A DNA stretch of 64,000 nucleotides, taken from CAZXCQ01 sp964639275. Its GTDB lineage: Bacteria > Desulfobacterota > DSM-4660 > Desulfatiglandales > Desulfatiglandaceae. The position numbers and the translations under genes were made by a program. The DNA is taken from the NCBI GenBank assembly GCA_964639275.1, contig CAZXCQ010000002.1, positions 1-64,000 of the forward strand, read 5' to 3'. The notes under the pieces are model-generated. The model saw only the letters and a list, made by a program, of their open reading frames with translations. It was not told where the DNA came from and did not search any database. Below are positions 17,660-27,921 of this stretch, piece after piece (position 1 is the stretch's first letter; each line of letters starts with the position of its first letter).

Positions 17660-17689
17660 ACTATACGCCCTCTACGTAAGACAAATCAA
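17660..17689 (-). promoter_or_regulatory. Possible promoter for pgk
   Basis: On the minus strand TTGATT (17684-17689) and TATAGT (17660-17665) are spaced by 18 bp. After collapsing the duplicated contig end, the element lies about 90 bp upstream of the pgk start. It is one of the few promoter-like pairs in the divergent pgk/GT9 spacer. Confidence 0.4.
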
Positions 17690-17722
17690 GATGAAATCAA
17701 GGCTATTCGGTAAGGAGCCACT

Positions 17723-18649
17723 TTGAAGGCCCTGATTATCAGAGCGGGGGCCCTCGGGGACACCCTGATGCTGTTGCCTGCCCTGGTCGAACTGTGGGGT
17801 AAGGTAACCATCACTTATGTCGGGCGGCAGCCCGGGCTGGGTTTTATTGAGCCCTATGTCCACTATGCGATCGACCTTGAGGGCCCTGGCTGGCACAGGT
17901 TATTTGGGGAGAGGCCAGATCCCTATGGTCTACCTGTGTCCCGCGCCGACCTTGTGGTCGCCTTTTTTGCTGACCAGGACGGAACGATCCGCAAAAACCT
18001 GAAGCGATACCTGCCGGGTATCCCTGTCTCCCTTTTCCCCTCTTTCCCCTCTGAGGATGAGCCTGTCCATGTGGCCCGGTATCTGACCGGATGTCTGAGA
18101 TCGGCAAACCTGCCAGTTGACCCTGACCGGTCCATCAAGACCATCCTGACCCAGGGCCTGCCTCGCAAGATGGTACTGCCATCCTGCCAGAACAAGATCA
18201 TCTTTCATCCCGGCTCGGGCGACCCTGGAAAGAATCACCCCCCTGATCTTTGGCTCGATCTGATTGGGAGAATCGGGAAAGAGTTTGCCCGCCGTGGGTC
18301 AAAACCCGTCATCCTCCTGGGCCCGGCAGAGGAGTCCATCTACCCTTTTTTTGAAAAGGCCGCAAGCTCCCTCCAGGCGGAAATAAGATATTGCCCGGAC
18401 AAGTGTGGACTCACTCGCATCCTGGGCGAGGCCATCTTATACCTTGGCCAGGACAGCGGCATAACCCACCTCGCAGCCATGCTCGGAACACCCACCATCG
18501 CCCTTTTCAAGAAAACCAGCGTGACCCAGTGGAGGCCGCTTGGACCCTATGTCAATGTAATCCTCCAGAAGGAAGCAGGCCCGGATCTCGTCAAAAAGGC
18601 GATTGAGGCCGCCATGTCGTTCTACCGTCTGCAGGGCGCTGATCACTAA
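17723..18649 (+). CDS. Glycosyltransferase family 9 (heptosyltransferase-like)
   Basis: A 308-residue GT-B glycosyltransferase of the ADP-heptose:LPS heptosyltransferase family (GT9), acting at the cytoplasmic face of the inner membrane in LPS core assembly. Seen are the N-terminal ALIIRAGALGDTLMLLPAL, the mid-protein IIFHPGSGDPGKNHPPDLW, and the C-terminal donor site YLGQDSGITHLAAMLGTPTIALF. It starts at a TTG (17723) after TAAGGAG. It precedes enolase by about 100 nt on the same strand, and the link to glycolysis looks incidental. Acceptor specificity cannot be told. Confidence 0.88.
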   Translation: MKALIIRAGALGDTLMLLPALVELWGKVTITYVGRQPGLGFIEPYVHYAIDLEGPGWHRLFGERPDPYGLPVSRADLVVAFFADQDGTIRKNLKRYLPGIPVSLFPSFPSEDEPVHVARYLTGCLRSANLPVDPDRSIKTILTQGLPRKMVLPSCQNKIIFHPGSGDPGKNHPPDLWLDLIGRIGKEFARRGSKPVILLGPAEESIYPFFEKAASSLQAEIRYCPDKCGLTRILGEAILYLGQDSGITHLAAMLGTPTIALFKKTSVTQWRPLGPYVNVILQKEAGPDLVKKAIEAAMSFYRLQGADH

Positions 18650-18733
18650 CCTTTGAACGGATCTATCCAATTTTCCTTGTCTCTAGGGTTCTAATCTCTT
18701 ATAGTCTGATCGGATGCCTGGTTATCTCTCTAA

Positions 18734-20026
<1,293 letters not shown>

Positions 20027-20077
20027 GGTCCATGATTTATGATTGACGATTGAAGAGATATTCAAAGGAACTGACCG

Positions 20078-20332
20078 ATGGCATACGATGCAACCAAAGA
20101 CCAGGTCCTGGAGACCTGGGAAAATGAAGAAACAGGTCTGATTATCTCCATAAACCGATATGGCGATGGAGATCCCAAGTTACAGATCGGTCCCAGGACA
20201 TACGTCAAACGCGACGGAACCAAGGCCACCGCAAAGCCTGGCCGGCTTTCAATAGACGACGTGCTCTGGCTTGAAGCGATCATAGAAGAGGTCAAGGAGA
20301 AGATGAAAGAGCTCTTCCTTGAAGCGGGTTAG
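20078..20332 (+). CDS. Small protein, PC4-like fold suspected
   Basis: An 84-residue protein 51 nt after eno on the same strand. The central part (GLIISINRYGDGDPKLQIGPRTYVKRDG, then KPGRLSIDDVLWLEAII) looks like the beta-ridge plus helix of PC4/YdbC-type single-stranded nucleic-acid-binding proteins, in which a variable strand region is followed by GKPGRISLT-like and a helix. The resemblance is by eye only. AAGGAA precedes the ATG. No functional partner is evident beyond possible co-transcription with eno. Confidence 0.5.
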   Translation: MAYDATKDQVLETWENEETGLIISINRYGDGDPKLQIGPRTYVKRDGTKATAKPGRLSIDDVLWLEAIIEEVKEKMKELFLEAG

Positions 20333-20395
20333 GCGGGCCTCTCTCACAACTCCCACAAAGACCCTTCAATGCCGTTTTTCCGTCATTTGCGCAAA

Positions 20396-20460
20396 GGGCC
20401 TGCCCCCCGGCTTGAACACGGGCAGGAACAGGCCCAGCGGGAATGACAAAGAGCGGCTGT
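20396..20460. repeat. Hairpin + GGAATGACAAAG intergenic repeat, copy 1
   Basis: CCTGCCC (20399-20405) pairs with GGGCAGG (20420-20426), with outer GGGCC/GGCCC. It is followed by GGAATGACAAAG and CGGCTGT. The same order (GGCC, GGAATGACAAAG, GGCTGT) recurs at 42401-42445 after another perfect hairpin. It lies in the spacer between two convergent genes and may help terminate both. Confidence 0.45.
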
Positions 20461-20503
20461 CAATCGGTTCTTACCGAAGCATCATTTGCTGATTCTCTCC
20501 ATT

Positions 20504-20887
20504 TTATCGTCTGAATATCCACCGAATCCAACACCATCCGACCAGACAGCCAATGGCATAATGGGGAAAATCCCACCAGCCAAAGGTTGTCCCTATCAGG
20601 GCCTTTCCCAGAAAATAGGACCGGATATATTCCAAAGACCCCGGATGCCATAACTGGAGAATCTCTAGCAGGCTGGTGATGGTGAATACCCAGATCGGGA
20701 TAGCCCTTACCGATCTATCGGTTGGAAAAAAGAAAAAGGCAACCAGGATCCAGAAGATCTCATATAGGAGCCCTGCACCATAGTCGTTAAACCACCACCG
20801 GCCGGGACCCGGATAAAATTTGAAAAGAAATCCCACTGGCGTCACAATCAAGAGGGAAACGATAATATATTTCCGGATGGTGTTCAT
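20504..20887 (-). CDS. DUF2809-like membrane protein
   Basis: A 127-residue integral membrane protein with about four hydrophobic segments. Its content, including FYPGPGRWWFNDYGAGLLYEIFW, the central LLEILQLWHPGSLEYIR, and a C-terminal DFPHYAIGCLVGW, matches the DUF2809 family as I know it. Function unknown. ATG 20887 is chosen over 20983 because the longer form adds a hydrophilic, histidine- and cysteine-containing leader without an obvious Shine-Dalgarno. It may be cotranscribed with the DUF1566 lipoprotein gene upstream. Confidence 0.6.
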   Translation of the reverse strand: MNTIRKYIIVSLLIVTPVGFLFKFYPGPGRWWFNDYGAGLLYEIFWILVAFFFFPTDRSVRAIPIWVFTITSLLEILQLWHPGSLEYIRSYFLGKALIGTTFGWWDFPHYAIGCLVGWCWIRWIFRR

Positions 20888-21014
20888 CGCAAGAAAAGCG
20901 CTCGCATTATGGTGGTGCCCCCAGACTCGGGGGCAGCAATAACAAAGCCGGTCCTTGATTGTCCAGGCATGAGGACCCTCCAAGATAAATCTAATGCATT
21001 AGATGAGGGGGCAG

Positions 21015-21575
21015 TTATGTATCATCGCGGACCGGCAGGGCCCGAGGGTAATAGGAGAGCGACTCCCGGCTCCAGCCCTTGGGACCGAGGTTAAAGTGAA
21101 AAAAATTTTCAACCTCGGAAATTCCGTCCCAGGACCAGATACAACAGCAGGTAATACGGATCAGATTGGTAATGTGGTAGCCGCCTTTGCATCCCCCTGT
21201 CGGAGGTGTCGTGTTTGTAACGGCGGGGTTATAGAGCGTTGCCAGTTCATCCTGTGTGGGCATCCGCCAGTCATCGTATCCACCGGCACGATATTTTTGG
21301 CAGTACTTTTTGGCGTCGTCCCAGCTTATGGCCTCTCCGTTATCCCTGCTCGCCCACATCAGGCCGGTCTTCATGTCCTTTACGGTCCCGTTATCGTAGG
21401 CGATAAGAACTCCATCCCGGGCAATCTCCTTGACCGGCGGACGGGCATCTCTCCTGTGCCTTCCCTTTTCTGCCATACAGGCGCCCAAAAGGACGAGGGC
21501 AAAAGCGGATGCCAGCATGATCTGCCACTTCCCTTTGGTTGGACCCTGGGAGCGGGACCATAAGGGGGTATTCAT
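21015..21575 (-). CDS. DUF1566 lipoprotein
   Basis: A 186-residue predicted lipoprotein. A basic N-terminus and hydrophobic stretch end in the lipobox LLGAC (Cys about 33). The mature part is a DUF1566 (Lcl C-terminal) domain: TGLMWASRDNGEAISWDDAKKYC, YDDWRMPTQDELATLYNP, WSWDG, and a terminal RALPVR. Such proteins are exported and of unknown role, often in expanded families in Desulfobacterota. AGGAGGTGAAGG precedes the ATG. It should sit in the inner or outer membrane facing the periplasm. Confidence 0.8.
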   Translation of the reverse strand: MNTPLWSRSQGPTKGKWQIMLASAFALVLLGACMAEKGRHRRDARPPVKEIARDGVLIAYDNGTVKDMKTGLMWASRDNGEAISWDDAKKYCQKYRAGGYDDWRMPTQDELATLYNPAVTNTTPPTGGCKGGYHITNLIRITCCCIWSWDGISEVENFFHFNLGPKGWSRESLSYYPRALPVRDDT

Positions 21576-21875
21576 ATGCCTTCACCTCCTTGCTCGAAAC
21601 AGTCCAGCTATATGTGACTGGATAACAGGCCCGCCCCGGCCTCCGGCTCGTAAAGGGCCTACGCCTCGAAGAGCGCGACTTACACACAAGGCACCAAAGG
21701 CGTTGTCCATAATATAAGCCGGAACCAAAGATTCGCACAGTGCAAATCCAGGTCTGGGCCAGGGATTAACTTGATTGTTTTTCATCCTTTTGATCTCTTA
21801 TTTTAAATCCTTAACCTTTCGCTTAATTTCAACTCTTGATGAATTGGTAAAAAGTCATCAAAGTTGGACTCAGCC
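21576..21875. other. Non-coding spacer
   Basis: A spacer of 300 bp between the DUF1566 gene and the UDP-xylose synthase gene, both on the minus strand. I see no convincing ORF, RNA gene or clear hairpin terminator. It must contain the promoter of the lipoprotein gene. Confidence 0.5.
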
Positions 21876-22826
21876 TCAATCCAGCATAATGTTACGAAAA
21901 TAGTCGATCGTCCTCTTGAGCCCTTGTTCGAGGCCCAGGCTGGGCTCCCAGCCAAGCCTTTGCTTGGCCAGGCTGATGTCCGGCTGACGTTGCCTGGGAT
22001 CATCCTGGGGGAGGGATGAAAAAATGATACTGGAACGACTTCCGGTCAGCTTTGCCGTCAATTTCGCCAGCTCCAGGATGGTGAATTCGGCAGGATTTCC
22101 CAGATTCACAGGGCCAATAAATTCATCCGGCCCATTCATCATCCCGACCATTCCCTCTATCAGGTCATCCACATAGCAAAAGGACCGGGTCTGTGACCCG
22201 TCTCCATAGACGGTGATGTCCTGCCCTGTCAAGGCCTGAACAATAAAGTTGCTGATCACCCGGCCGTCATTGGGGTGCATACGGGGTCCATAGGTATTGA
22301 ATATGCGTACCACCCGGATATTCACCCTGTTTTGCCGGTGATAATCAAAAAAGAGGGTCTCTGCACACCGCTTCCCCTCGTCATAGCAGGACCTGGGGCC
22401 TATCGTGTTCACATTGCCCCAGTAATCCTCCTTTTGTGGGTGGACCATCGGGTTGCCATAGATCTCACTGGTCGAGGCCTGGAGGATCTTGGCCTTGACC
22501 CGCTTGGCAAGGCCGAGCATATTGATGGCCCCCATGACACTCGTCTTGACGGTCTTGACCGGGTTATACTGATAATGGACAGGGGAGGCGGGACAGGCAA
22601 GATTGTATATTTCGTCCACCTCCAGAAAAATGGGTTGCACCAAATCATGCCGGACCAGTTCAAAATTGGACTTTCCCAGCAGATGAGTGATATTCCTCTT
22701 GCTCCCGGTAAAAAAGTTGTCCAGGCACAGGACATCGTGCCCCTCTCCGACCAGGCGATCACAGAGGTGGGAACCCAGAAATCCTGCTCCGCCTGTGACG
22801 AGGACACGCCTCTGGCTATGGATCAT
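21876..22826 (-). CDS. UDP-glucuronate decarboxylase (UDP-xylose synthase)
   Basis: A 316-residue extended SDR that makes UDP-xylose from UDP-glucuronate. Features: [19 protein letters not shown] (NAD site), [32 protein letters not shown] (typical of UXS enzymes), STSEIYG, the catalytic YxxxK as [21 protein letters not shown] and [18 protein letters not shown] 22826 is preferred to a TTG at 22856. It lies directly downstream of the UDP-glucose dehydrogenase gene, so the pair converts UDP-glucose to UDP-xylose for LPS or exopolysaccharide. Confidence 0.93.
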   Translation of the reverse strand: MIHSQRRVLVTGGAGFLGSHLCDRLVGEGHDVLCLDNFFTGSKRNITHLLGKSNFELVRHDLVQPIFLEVDEIYNLACPASPVHYQYNPVKTVKTSVMGAINMLGLAKRVKAKILQASTSEIYGNPMVHPQKEDYWGNVNTIGPRSCYDEGKRCAETLFFDYHRQNRVNIRVVRIFNTYGPRMHPNDGRVISNFIVQALTGQDITVYGDGSQTRSFCYVDDLIEGMVGMMNGPDEFIGPVNLGNPAEFTILELAKLTAKLTGSRSSIIFSSLPQDDPRQRQPDISLAKQRLGWEPSLGLEQGLKRTIDYFRNIMLD

Positions 22827-22878
22827 CTCTTCTAAACCTCTCGTGTAACTTCCCAAAAAACTCAGGGAGGGTGAATGG

Positions 22879-22941
22879 ATTCCGGCTGAATTCTATCCCG
22901 GATTTGATAAGGAGCCGGAATGACGAAAAAGGGTCATTTCC
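22879..22941. repeat. ATTCCGGCT inverted-repeat element
   Basis: ATTCCGGCT (22879-22887) is inverted as AGCCGGAAT (22913-22921). A competing hairpin is GGAATGAC (22917-22924) with GTCATTTCC (22933-22941). It is of the TCATTCCGGC...GCCGGAAT type that recurs between genes in many deltaproteobacterial genomes. It sits in the spacer between ugd and the UDP-xylose synthase gene, where it could modulate read-through. Confidence 0.5.
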
Positions 22942-22969
22942 GACTTTTTGCGAATTCATCAACTATCAC

Positions 22970-24358
22970 CTAGAAATGGGTCAGCGCTGGTTTTCCGATT
23001 GGAAAGACATTAAACCCGATCTCGTATAGTCTCTTGTGGTCCAGGATGTTCCTGCCATCAAAGATAAAGGCGGGTTTGGCCATTGAATGGAAAATCTTTT
23101 CAAAATCGAGCCCTTTATACAGACCCCACTCGGTCATTACCGCAATGGCATCACACCCGGCCGCAGCCTTATAGGGGTCTCCATCAAAAGAGACCTTTCC
23201 ATTGACATCCTCAAGGTCTGTCCTTGCATTATCCAATGCCTTTGGGTCGGTGATGACCACGCTGGCCTTTTCTTCCAAAAGCCTCGTGGCGATGAATATC
23301 GCAGGGCTCTCTCTCGTATCCCCTGTGTTTGCCTTAAAGGCAAATCCGAAAAGGCAGACCCTTTTTCCGGCCAGGGTGTTGAACATGGCATTGAGCATGT
23401 TCAATACAAACCGTTCTTTCTGATACTCATTGATCTTGACAACACCCTCCCAGTACTGGGCGACCTCTTTAAGATCATAGTGGCGGCAAAGATAGACCAG
23501 GTTCAAGATGTCCTTCTTAAAACATGATCCTCCAAAGCCCACACTGGCATTCAAGAACTTACTTCCCACCCGGCTGTCCATCCCGACGGCCCGGGAAACC
23601 TCTGTAATATTGGCACCGGTCTTTTCGCAAAAGGCAGAGATTGAATTTATGGAAGAGATCCGTTGGGCCAAGAAGGCATTGGCAACAAGCTTTGAGAGTT
23701 CACTGCTCCAGATATTGGAGGTTATTATCCGCTCCCTTGGTATCCAGTTGGCATAAATCTCGACCAACTCATCCCTCGCCTTGATACCGCTCGGGGTCTC
23801 CCTTGAGCCGATGAGGACCCTTTCGGGGTCTTCCAGGTCCTTGATGGCCGTGCCTTCGGCCAGGAACTCCGGGTTGGAAAGGACCTCAAAGTGGACCCCT
23901 TCATCATTTGTGGTGAGGATCCTTTCCATGGCCTGGGCCGTCTTGACAGGAAGGGTGCTCTTCTCCACAATTATCTTGTTAGAAGCAGAATACTTCCTTA
24001 TTTGCCTGGCCGTCTTGTCCCAATATTGCAGGTCAGCGGCCATCCCAGCCCCTGCACCAAAGGTCTTGGTGGGTGTGTTGACGCTCACAAAGATAATTTC
24101 CGCTTCCCGGATGGCCTCTTTAATTTCTGTACTAAAAAAGAGATTCCTGCCCCTTGCCTTCTTTACAATCTCTTCAAGACCCGGTTCGTATATGGGGAGT
24201 TTGTCCGAATTCCACTGGGCGATGCGTTCTGGATTGATATCCACAACCGTCACCCGATACTGCGGGCATTTGTAGGCAATCATGGCCATGGTAGGTCCGC
24301 CCACATAGCCGGCCCCGATACAGAGTATCTTCTTCTCAAAATCCATCTCTGTTCTCAC
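22970..24358 (-). CDS. ugd: UDP-glucose 6-dehydrogenase (eukaryote-like form)
   Basis: A 462-residue NAD-dependent enzyme oxidising UDP-glucose to UDP-glucuronate. Seen are CIGAGYVGGPTMAMIA (NAD loop), VSVNTPTKTFG, VEKSTLPVKTA, SNPEFLAEGTAI, KLVANAFLAQRISSINSIS and the catalytic cysteine in GFGGSCFKKDILNLVYL. The length and spellings such as VNTPTKTFGAGAGMAADL and NWIPRERI are those of the animal/plant-type UGDH rather than the short E. coli Ugd. The start is GTG 24358 or ATG 24346. It feeds the adjacent UDP-xylose synthase. Confidence 0.95.
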   Translation of the reverse strand: MRTEMDFEKKILCIGAGYVGGPTMAMIAYKCPQYRVTVVDINPERIAQWNSDKLPIYEPGLEEIVKKARGRNLFFSTEIKEAIREAEIIFVSVNTPTKTFGAGAGMAADLQYWDKTARQIRKYSASNKIIVEKSTLPVKTAQAMERILTTNDEGVHFEVLSNPEFLAEGTAIKDLEDPERVLIGSRETPSGIKARDELVEIYANWIPRERIITSNIWSSELSKLVANAFLAQRISSINSISAFCEKTGANITEVSRAVGMDSRVGSKFLNASVGFGGSCFKKDILNLVYLCRHYDLKEVAQYWEGVVKINEYQKERFVLNMLNAMFNTLAGKRVCLFGFAFKANTGDTRESPAIFIATRLLEEKASVVITDPKALDNARTDLEDVNGKVSFDGDPYKAAAGCDAIAVMTEWGLYKGLDFEKIFHSMAKPAFIFDGRNILDHKRLYEIGFNVFPIGKPALTHF

Positions 24359-24498
24359 TTCTGACTCGTTGACCCCACGGGATGCAGGGGCGCTTACTGT
24401 AGCTCAGCGAGGCCCAGACAATACCAAATGCCTCTTCAAGAGTCACCCAAAAAGTTTTGAGAGAAAACAGCACATCCTGTTTTTGAAAGTCTTATGGC

Positions 24499-24527
24499 TT
24501 GACACCTCGCACCCTCCACCATAATCT
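24499..24527 (+). promoter_or_regulatory. Sigma-70-type promoter for waaA
   Basis: TTGACA (24499-24504), a 17-bp spacer and TAATCT (24522-24527) form a near-consensus promoter. Initiation near 24534 would give a leader of about 55 nt before waaA. No other strong pair lies in this 231-bp divergent spacer. Confidence 0.65.
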
Positions 24528-24589
24528 TATGTCCAATTTAGCGCAACTCGCTTGATGAGCACGTGTCTTCTCAATAACTGGCGGTAAAC

Positions 24590-25963
24590 ATGTTTATTGT
24601 CAGGAGTTCTGACAAGACAATGACACCTAGAGAGAAAAGAGAATCAAAAAAGCTAAGTATCCCTTACAGCGTATACGCGCTCCTGACAGGCACCTTGATA
24701 GTGCCGGCCGCTTCCGCCTTCTGGGCCTATACGCGTATTACGGGCCAATACGGCGATCATCTCAAAGAGCGTCTGGGATTCTTCCCCCACAGAGCGACTC
24801 GACGTCTTTCAGGGTCACCCCGGATCTGGATCCATGCCGTATCTCTGGGTGAGGTAAAGGTGGCAGCGTCCTTGGTAGATGCCCTCAGAGAAATGATTCC
24901 TGGCTGCTCTTTCATGCTTTCAACCACCACGCCGCATGGGCGAAAATCGGCACGGGAGACACTTGGGGAGGAGGTCCCGGTGGTTTATGGACCGGTTGAT
25001 TTTGTGGGTTCGGTACACAAGGCCCTTTCAACGGTACGGCCCGATGTCATGGTCTTTCTGGAGACTGAGATATGGCCTTCCTGGCTTTTTGAGGCGCACC
25101 GAATGGGAATCAAGACTGCCCTGATCAATGGCCGAATATCTCCAAGATCCATCGACGGCTATCTCAGATTGAGACCTTTTTTTCGCGAGGTCCTAAAAAA
25201 CTTTGATGCCTTCAGCATGATCCTTGAAGAAGACGCCGCGCGGATAAAGGCAATGGGGGCAGCGGCTGAAAAGATAGAGATAAATGGCAATGCCAAGTAT
25301 GATCTCCTGGCAGGCGCGGCAGATCCGGCCGTGGAGACGGAAATGCGGCGGATATATAACCTCGCTGCCGGGCGGAGCGTGTTTGTCGCGGGCAGCACCC
25401 GTGAGGGTGAGGAGGAGATGGTCTTGGATGCCTACAATAAGCTCCTCGAGAAGTTCCCCGAAACCATCCTGATCATTGCACCCAGGCATGTGGAAAGGAG
25501 TCGCGATATAGCCTCTTTGGTCAGAAGACACGGGCATGATTACCAGTTCCGAACCCAGCTTGACAGTAAACAGGCAAGGCGTACCGCAGGGGTTGTTATT
25601 ATTGACACATTTGGGGAACTCTTCAAGGTATACAGTGCCGCAACCATCGTATTCTGCGGGGCGAGCCTGGTTCCCTTTGGCGGGCAAAATCCCCTCGAGC
25701 CGGCGGTTTGGGGAAAGGTGGTCTTTTACGGCCCTTCAATGGAGGATTTTCTGGATGCCAAGGCCCTCCTGGAGGCCAACATTGCGGGTGTATTGGTTTC
25801 TGACGCCAAGTCCATGGCCGAAAAGGCGCTCTGGTTTTTCGCCCATCCTGAAGATTTGAAGGCTTACGGTCAAAGGGCCCGGGAGGCTGTCCTCAAAAAC
25901 CAAAAGGCCGCTGAGAAGCACGCGAGGGTGATTGAAAGGCTTCTCAGCCACCGGGCGTCCTAG
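24590..25963 (+). CDS. waaA: Kdo (lipid IVA) transferase
   Basis: A 457-residue GT30 transferase adding 3-deoxy-D-manno-octulosonate to lipid A precursor at the inner membrane. An N-terminal membrane anchor (LLTGTLIVPAASAFWAY) is followed by ERLGF, WIHAVSLGEVKVAASLVDAL, STTTPHG, FLETEIWPSWL, NGRISPRS, GNAKYDLL, AGSTREGEEEMVLDAY and a C-terminal GGQNPLEPAVWG. All are WaaA signatures. The start is ATG 24590 or ATG 24620 (AGGAG at 24602-24606 is rather distant). It shows the organism makes Gram-negative LPS. Confidence 0.95.
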   Translation: MFIVRSSDKTMTPREKRESKKLSIPYSVYALLTGTLIVPAASAFWAYTRITGQYGDHLKERLGFFPHRATRRLSGSPRIWIHAVSLGEVKVAASLVDALREMIPGCSFMLSTTTPHGRKSARETLGEEVPVVYGPVDFVGSVHKALSTVRPDVMVFLETEIWPSWLFEAHRMGIKTALINGRISPRSIDGYLRLRPFFREVLKNFDAFSMILEEDAARIKAMGAAAEKIEINGNAKYDLLAGAADPAVETEMRRIYNLAAGRSVFVAGSTREGEEEMVLDAYNKLLEKFPETILIIAPRHVERSRDIASLVRRHGHDYQFRTQLDSKQARRTAGVVIIDTFGELFKVYSAATIVFCGASLVPFGGQNPLEPAVWGKVVFYGPSMEDFLDAKALLEANIAGVLVSDAKSMAEKALWFFAHPEDLKAYGQRAREAVLKNQKAAEKHARVIERLLSHRAS

Positions 25964-26026
25964 GATATTGGAGTTGCCGGAACGATCATCAGGCAGTGGT
26001 GGGGGGCCAAGGAAAGGAGAACTTCT

Positions 26027-27232
26027 ATGAGCATTGATCAGGAAGCGATCGAAACAATGTATAAAGCCCTGAAGGCAAAGACCCGGTCCAGGTTGAACCA
26101 CGCCACAAAAATGATCGTTGAGGCCAAAGAAAGGGGGGGCAAGGTGGTCGCTGTGGTTGGTAGCGGACCAAACATCCATGAAGGGGTCACCACCCTTATC
26201 GCCGAATTGATTCACAAGGGAATCATCGACGGGGTCTCCACCAGTTCCGCGGTGATAAACCATGAGATGGCGGGCACACTTGAGAAGGTGAAACGATTTG
26301 ACGGGGTGGCATTCGGCCTTAGTCCTGAAAAGCTGCCGTCGGATGGTCAGTTTGAGGTCAGTTTGATCCCAGAGAAGCGCCTGGAGGCGTACCAACGGGA
26401 AATCCATATTGATCTTGGCCTCTACCGCAAGATGCGCCGGGCCACGGGCAATACGATCATAAAGGTGGCTGGAAACATGGCCTATCCCACCGGCCTCCGT
26501 ACAGAAAGGCTGGCCCGAGAGGTCCTTGCCCTGGCAAAGCGTTCAGGTGTCCCATTTGAAGAGATGGTGGGCTATGGGGCCGACCCCCTTACCATGATCG
26601 GGGCCGGGGCCGAGCGCCATGTCCCGGTATTGGTCACGGTGCCCCAGTTGGTGGGTGGTGGAGAGGTCGGGCTGGCGGTCGGGGACTCCGTCTCCATCTC
26701 CGAGCGATGCCAGCGGATCGCAGGCCTCATGGCCGGGGCGGATGTCATCATCGAGTCGGCCCTTGCCCTCTCACAGGAGATCCACGATGGGCCGTTTGAG
26801 CTCTTCACCGGTCACGGCATCTGGTCTGACTGGGATGGGGGATGGACCTATTCCCTTGCGGACAAAAAGATCGTGCGCATCGACCTGGACGAGAACCTGG
26901 AAAAGGCCTGGAGCCGTGAGAGAAAGGGCCGTATGGTCTCGGATGCCGTCCAGAAGGGTCTACCCAAGACAAAGTCAATGCGGATTCCCTTCCGAATGGA
27001 GATGTCTGGTTTTGCCAGGATTCCGGGCAGCCTGCCGGTTGCGGGCGACATTGGTGAGGTGTGGCCTCTCCTGGCCACAAAGGTTGCTCATGCCCTGGGT
27101 ATTAAGCTCGACTTTATGAGCTACAAGCAATCACTACCCGCAGGACAGAAGGTCCGCGAGTGGATAGTCAGACAGGTTCACCCGGTTGACAGGGATCGTA
27201 TGTTTGGCGCAGCAAGGAAGCTGACCCTGTAA
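26027..27232 (+). CDS. Conserved protein of unknown function, 401 aa
   Basis: I do not recognise this family with confidence. It is a soluble protein with an N-terminal Rossmann-like strand-turn (VVAVVGSGPNIHEGV), an Asn/His-rich STSSAVINHEMAG, and a middle section HVPVLVTVPQLVGGGEVGLAVGDSVSISERC followed by ADVIIESALALSQEIHDGPFE and FTGHGIWSDWDGG. The layout faintly recalls the deoxyhypusine synthase-like fold, though the NAD and Lys motifs of that enzyme are not visible. AAGGAG precedes the ATG. It follows waaA by 63 nt on the same strand. Confidence 0.55.
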   Translation: MSIDQEAIETMYKALKAKTRSRLNHATKMIVEAKERGGKVVAVVGSGPNIHEGVTTLIAELIHKGIIDGVSTSSAVINHEMAGTLEKVKRFDGVAFGLSPEKLPSDGQFEVSLIPEKRLEAYQREIHIDLGLYRKMRRATGNTIIKVAGNMAYPTGLRTERLAREVLALAKRSGVPFEEMVGYGADPLTMIGAGAERHVPVLVTVPQLVGGGEVGLAVGDSVSISERCQRIAGLMAGADVIIESALALSQEIHDGPFELFTGHGIWSDWDGGWTYSLADKKIVRIDLDENLEKAWSRERKGRMVSDAVQKGLPKTKSMRIPFRMEMSGFARIPGSLPVAGDIGEVWPLLATKVAHALGIKLDFMSYKQSLPAGQKVREWIVRQVHPVDRDRMFGAARKLTL

Positions 27233-27250
27233 ACCGTCTAGCATCCCTCA

Positions 27251-27562
27251 TCATTTTCCTCCTCTCTCCTCCGGCACTCTCTGTCGGTGCCTGAGGTAGA
27301 CGATTGTGGTTCCCCAGCTCGAGGGGCCAGGGTCCAGACAAAAACTCTCAACCCTGGGGTCCCTTTCAAGGACTTTGTGCACGGTCTGACGAAGAACACC
27401 CCTCCCTTTCCCATGAATAACCCTGACCTGATAGATCCCTTTCTCCTGACACGCCCTCATGTATTCCTCGACAACCGACGGAACATCCCTCGGGGCAAAT
27501 GCATGGAGGTCCAGGGTTCCATCTATGGGGATTGCCACCGGTTCAGGGGTTGTGTCGGTCAT
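27251..27562 (-). CDS. Smr-domain protein
   Basis: A 103-residue protein made almost wholly of a small MutS-related (Smr) domain: LDLHAFAPRDVPSVVEEYM at the start, then VRVIHGKGRGVLRQTV (the HGKG-G core), and a closing WGTTIVYL strand. Smr domains bind branched DNA or RNA and many have endonuclease activity. As a stand-alone Smr it lacks MutS domains. The start overlaps the stop of the upstream 112-aa gene as ATGA. It is the last gene of the cyclase-TPM-LemA run. Confidence 0.88.
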   Translation of the reverse strand: MTDTTPEPVAIPIDGTLDLHAFAPRDVPSVVEEYMRACQEKGIYQVRVIHGKGRGVLRQTVHKVLERDPRVESFCLDPGPSSWGTTIVYLRHRQRVPEERGGK

Positions 27563-27897
27563 ATCCTCTCCAGGTCCAACTGATCCCCAAAATCCAAGGC
27601 CAGCGCCCTTTCGAGCGCCTCATAATCGTCCTGTTCTTCCACCTCCACAACCAAATCCCTTTCATCCAGGACCTTGAGCTGCCCATATCTCTGCATGACC
27701 GCTATCACCCTCTTTACATCAGTGGTGACCCATCCCTTCATCCGCGAGACCAGCTCATCACCCTTAAAGGCCCTTTCAATGGTAAGACCCACCTCCCTTT
27801 TCCTGGCCTCCCACCCGATCACCGCGGGCCTCACAATAATGGGAGTAACCGGATCATGCATGGCAGCACATCGAAACCAGAGTCTTGCACGGATCAT
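27559..27897 (-). CDS. Uncharacterised 112-aa protein
   Basis: I do not recognise the family. It is a small soluble protein with an N-terminal part PVTPIIVRPAVIGWEARKREVGLTIERAF and a C-terminal acidic helix (EVEEQDDYEALERALALDFGDQLDLE). GGTATGTTATC-like DNA-binding features are absent. AAAGGG precedes ATG 27897. It lies between LemA and Smr genes, overlapping Smr by 4 nt, so translation is coupled. Confidence 0.6.
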   Translation of the reverse strand: MIRARLWFRCAAMHDPVTPIIVRPAVIGWEARKREVGLTIERAFKGDELVSRMKGWVTTDVKRVIAVMQRYGQLKVLDERDLVVEVEEQDDYEALERALALDFGDQLDLERI

Positions 27898-27921
27898 AAT
27901 CCCTTTGCCCTGTTTCCTTTC

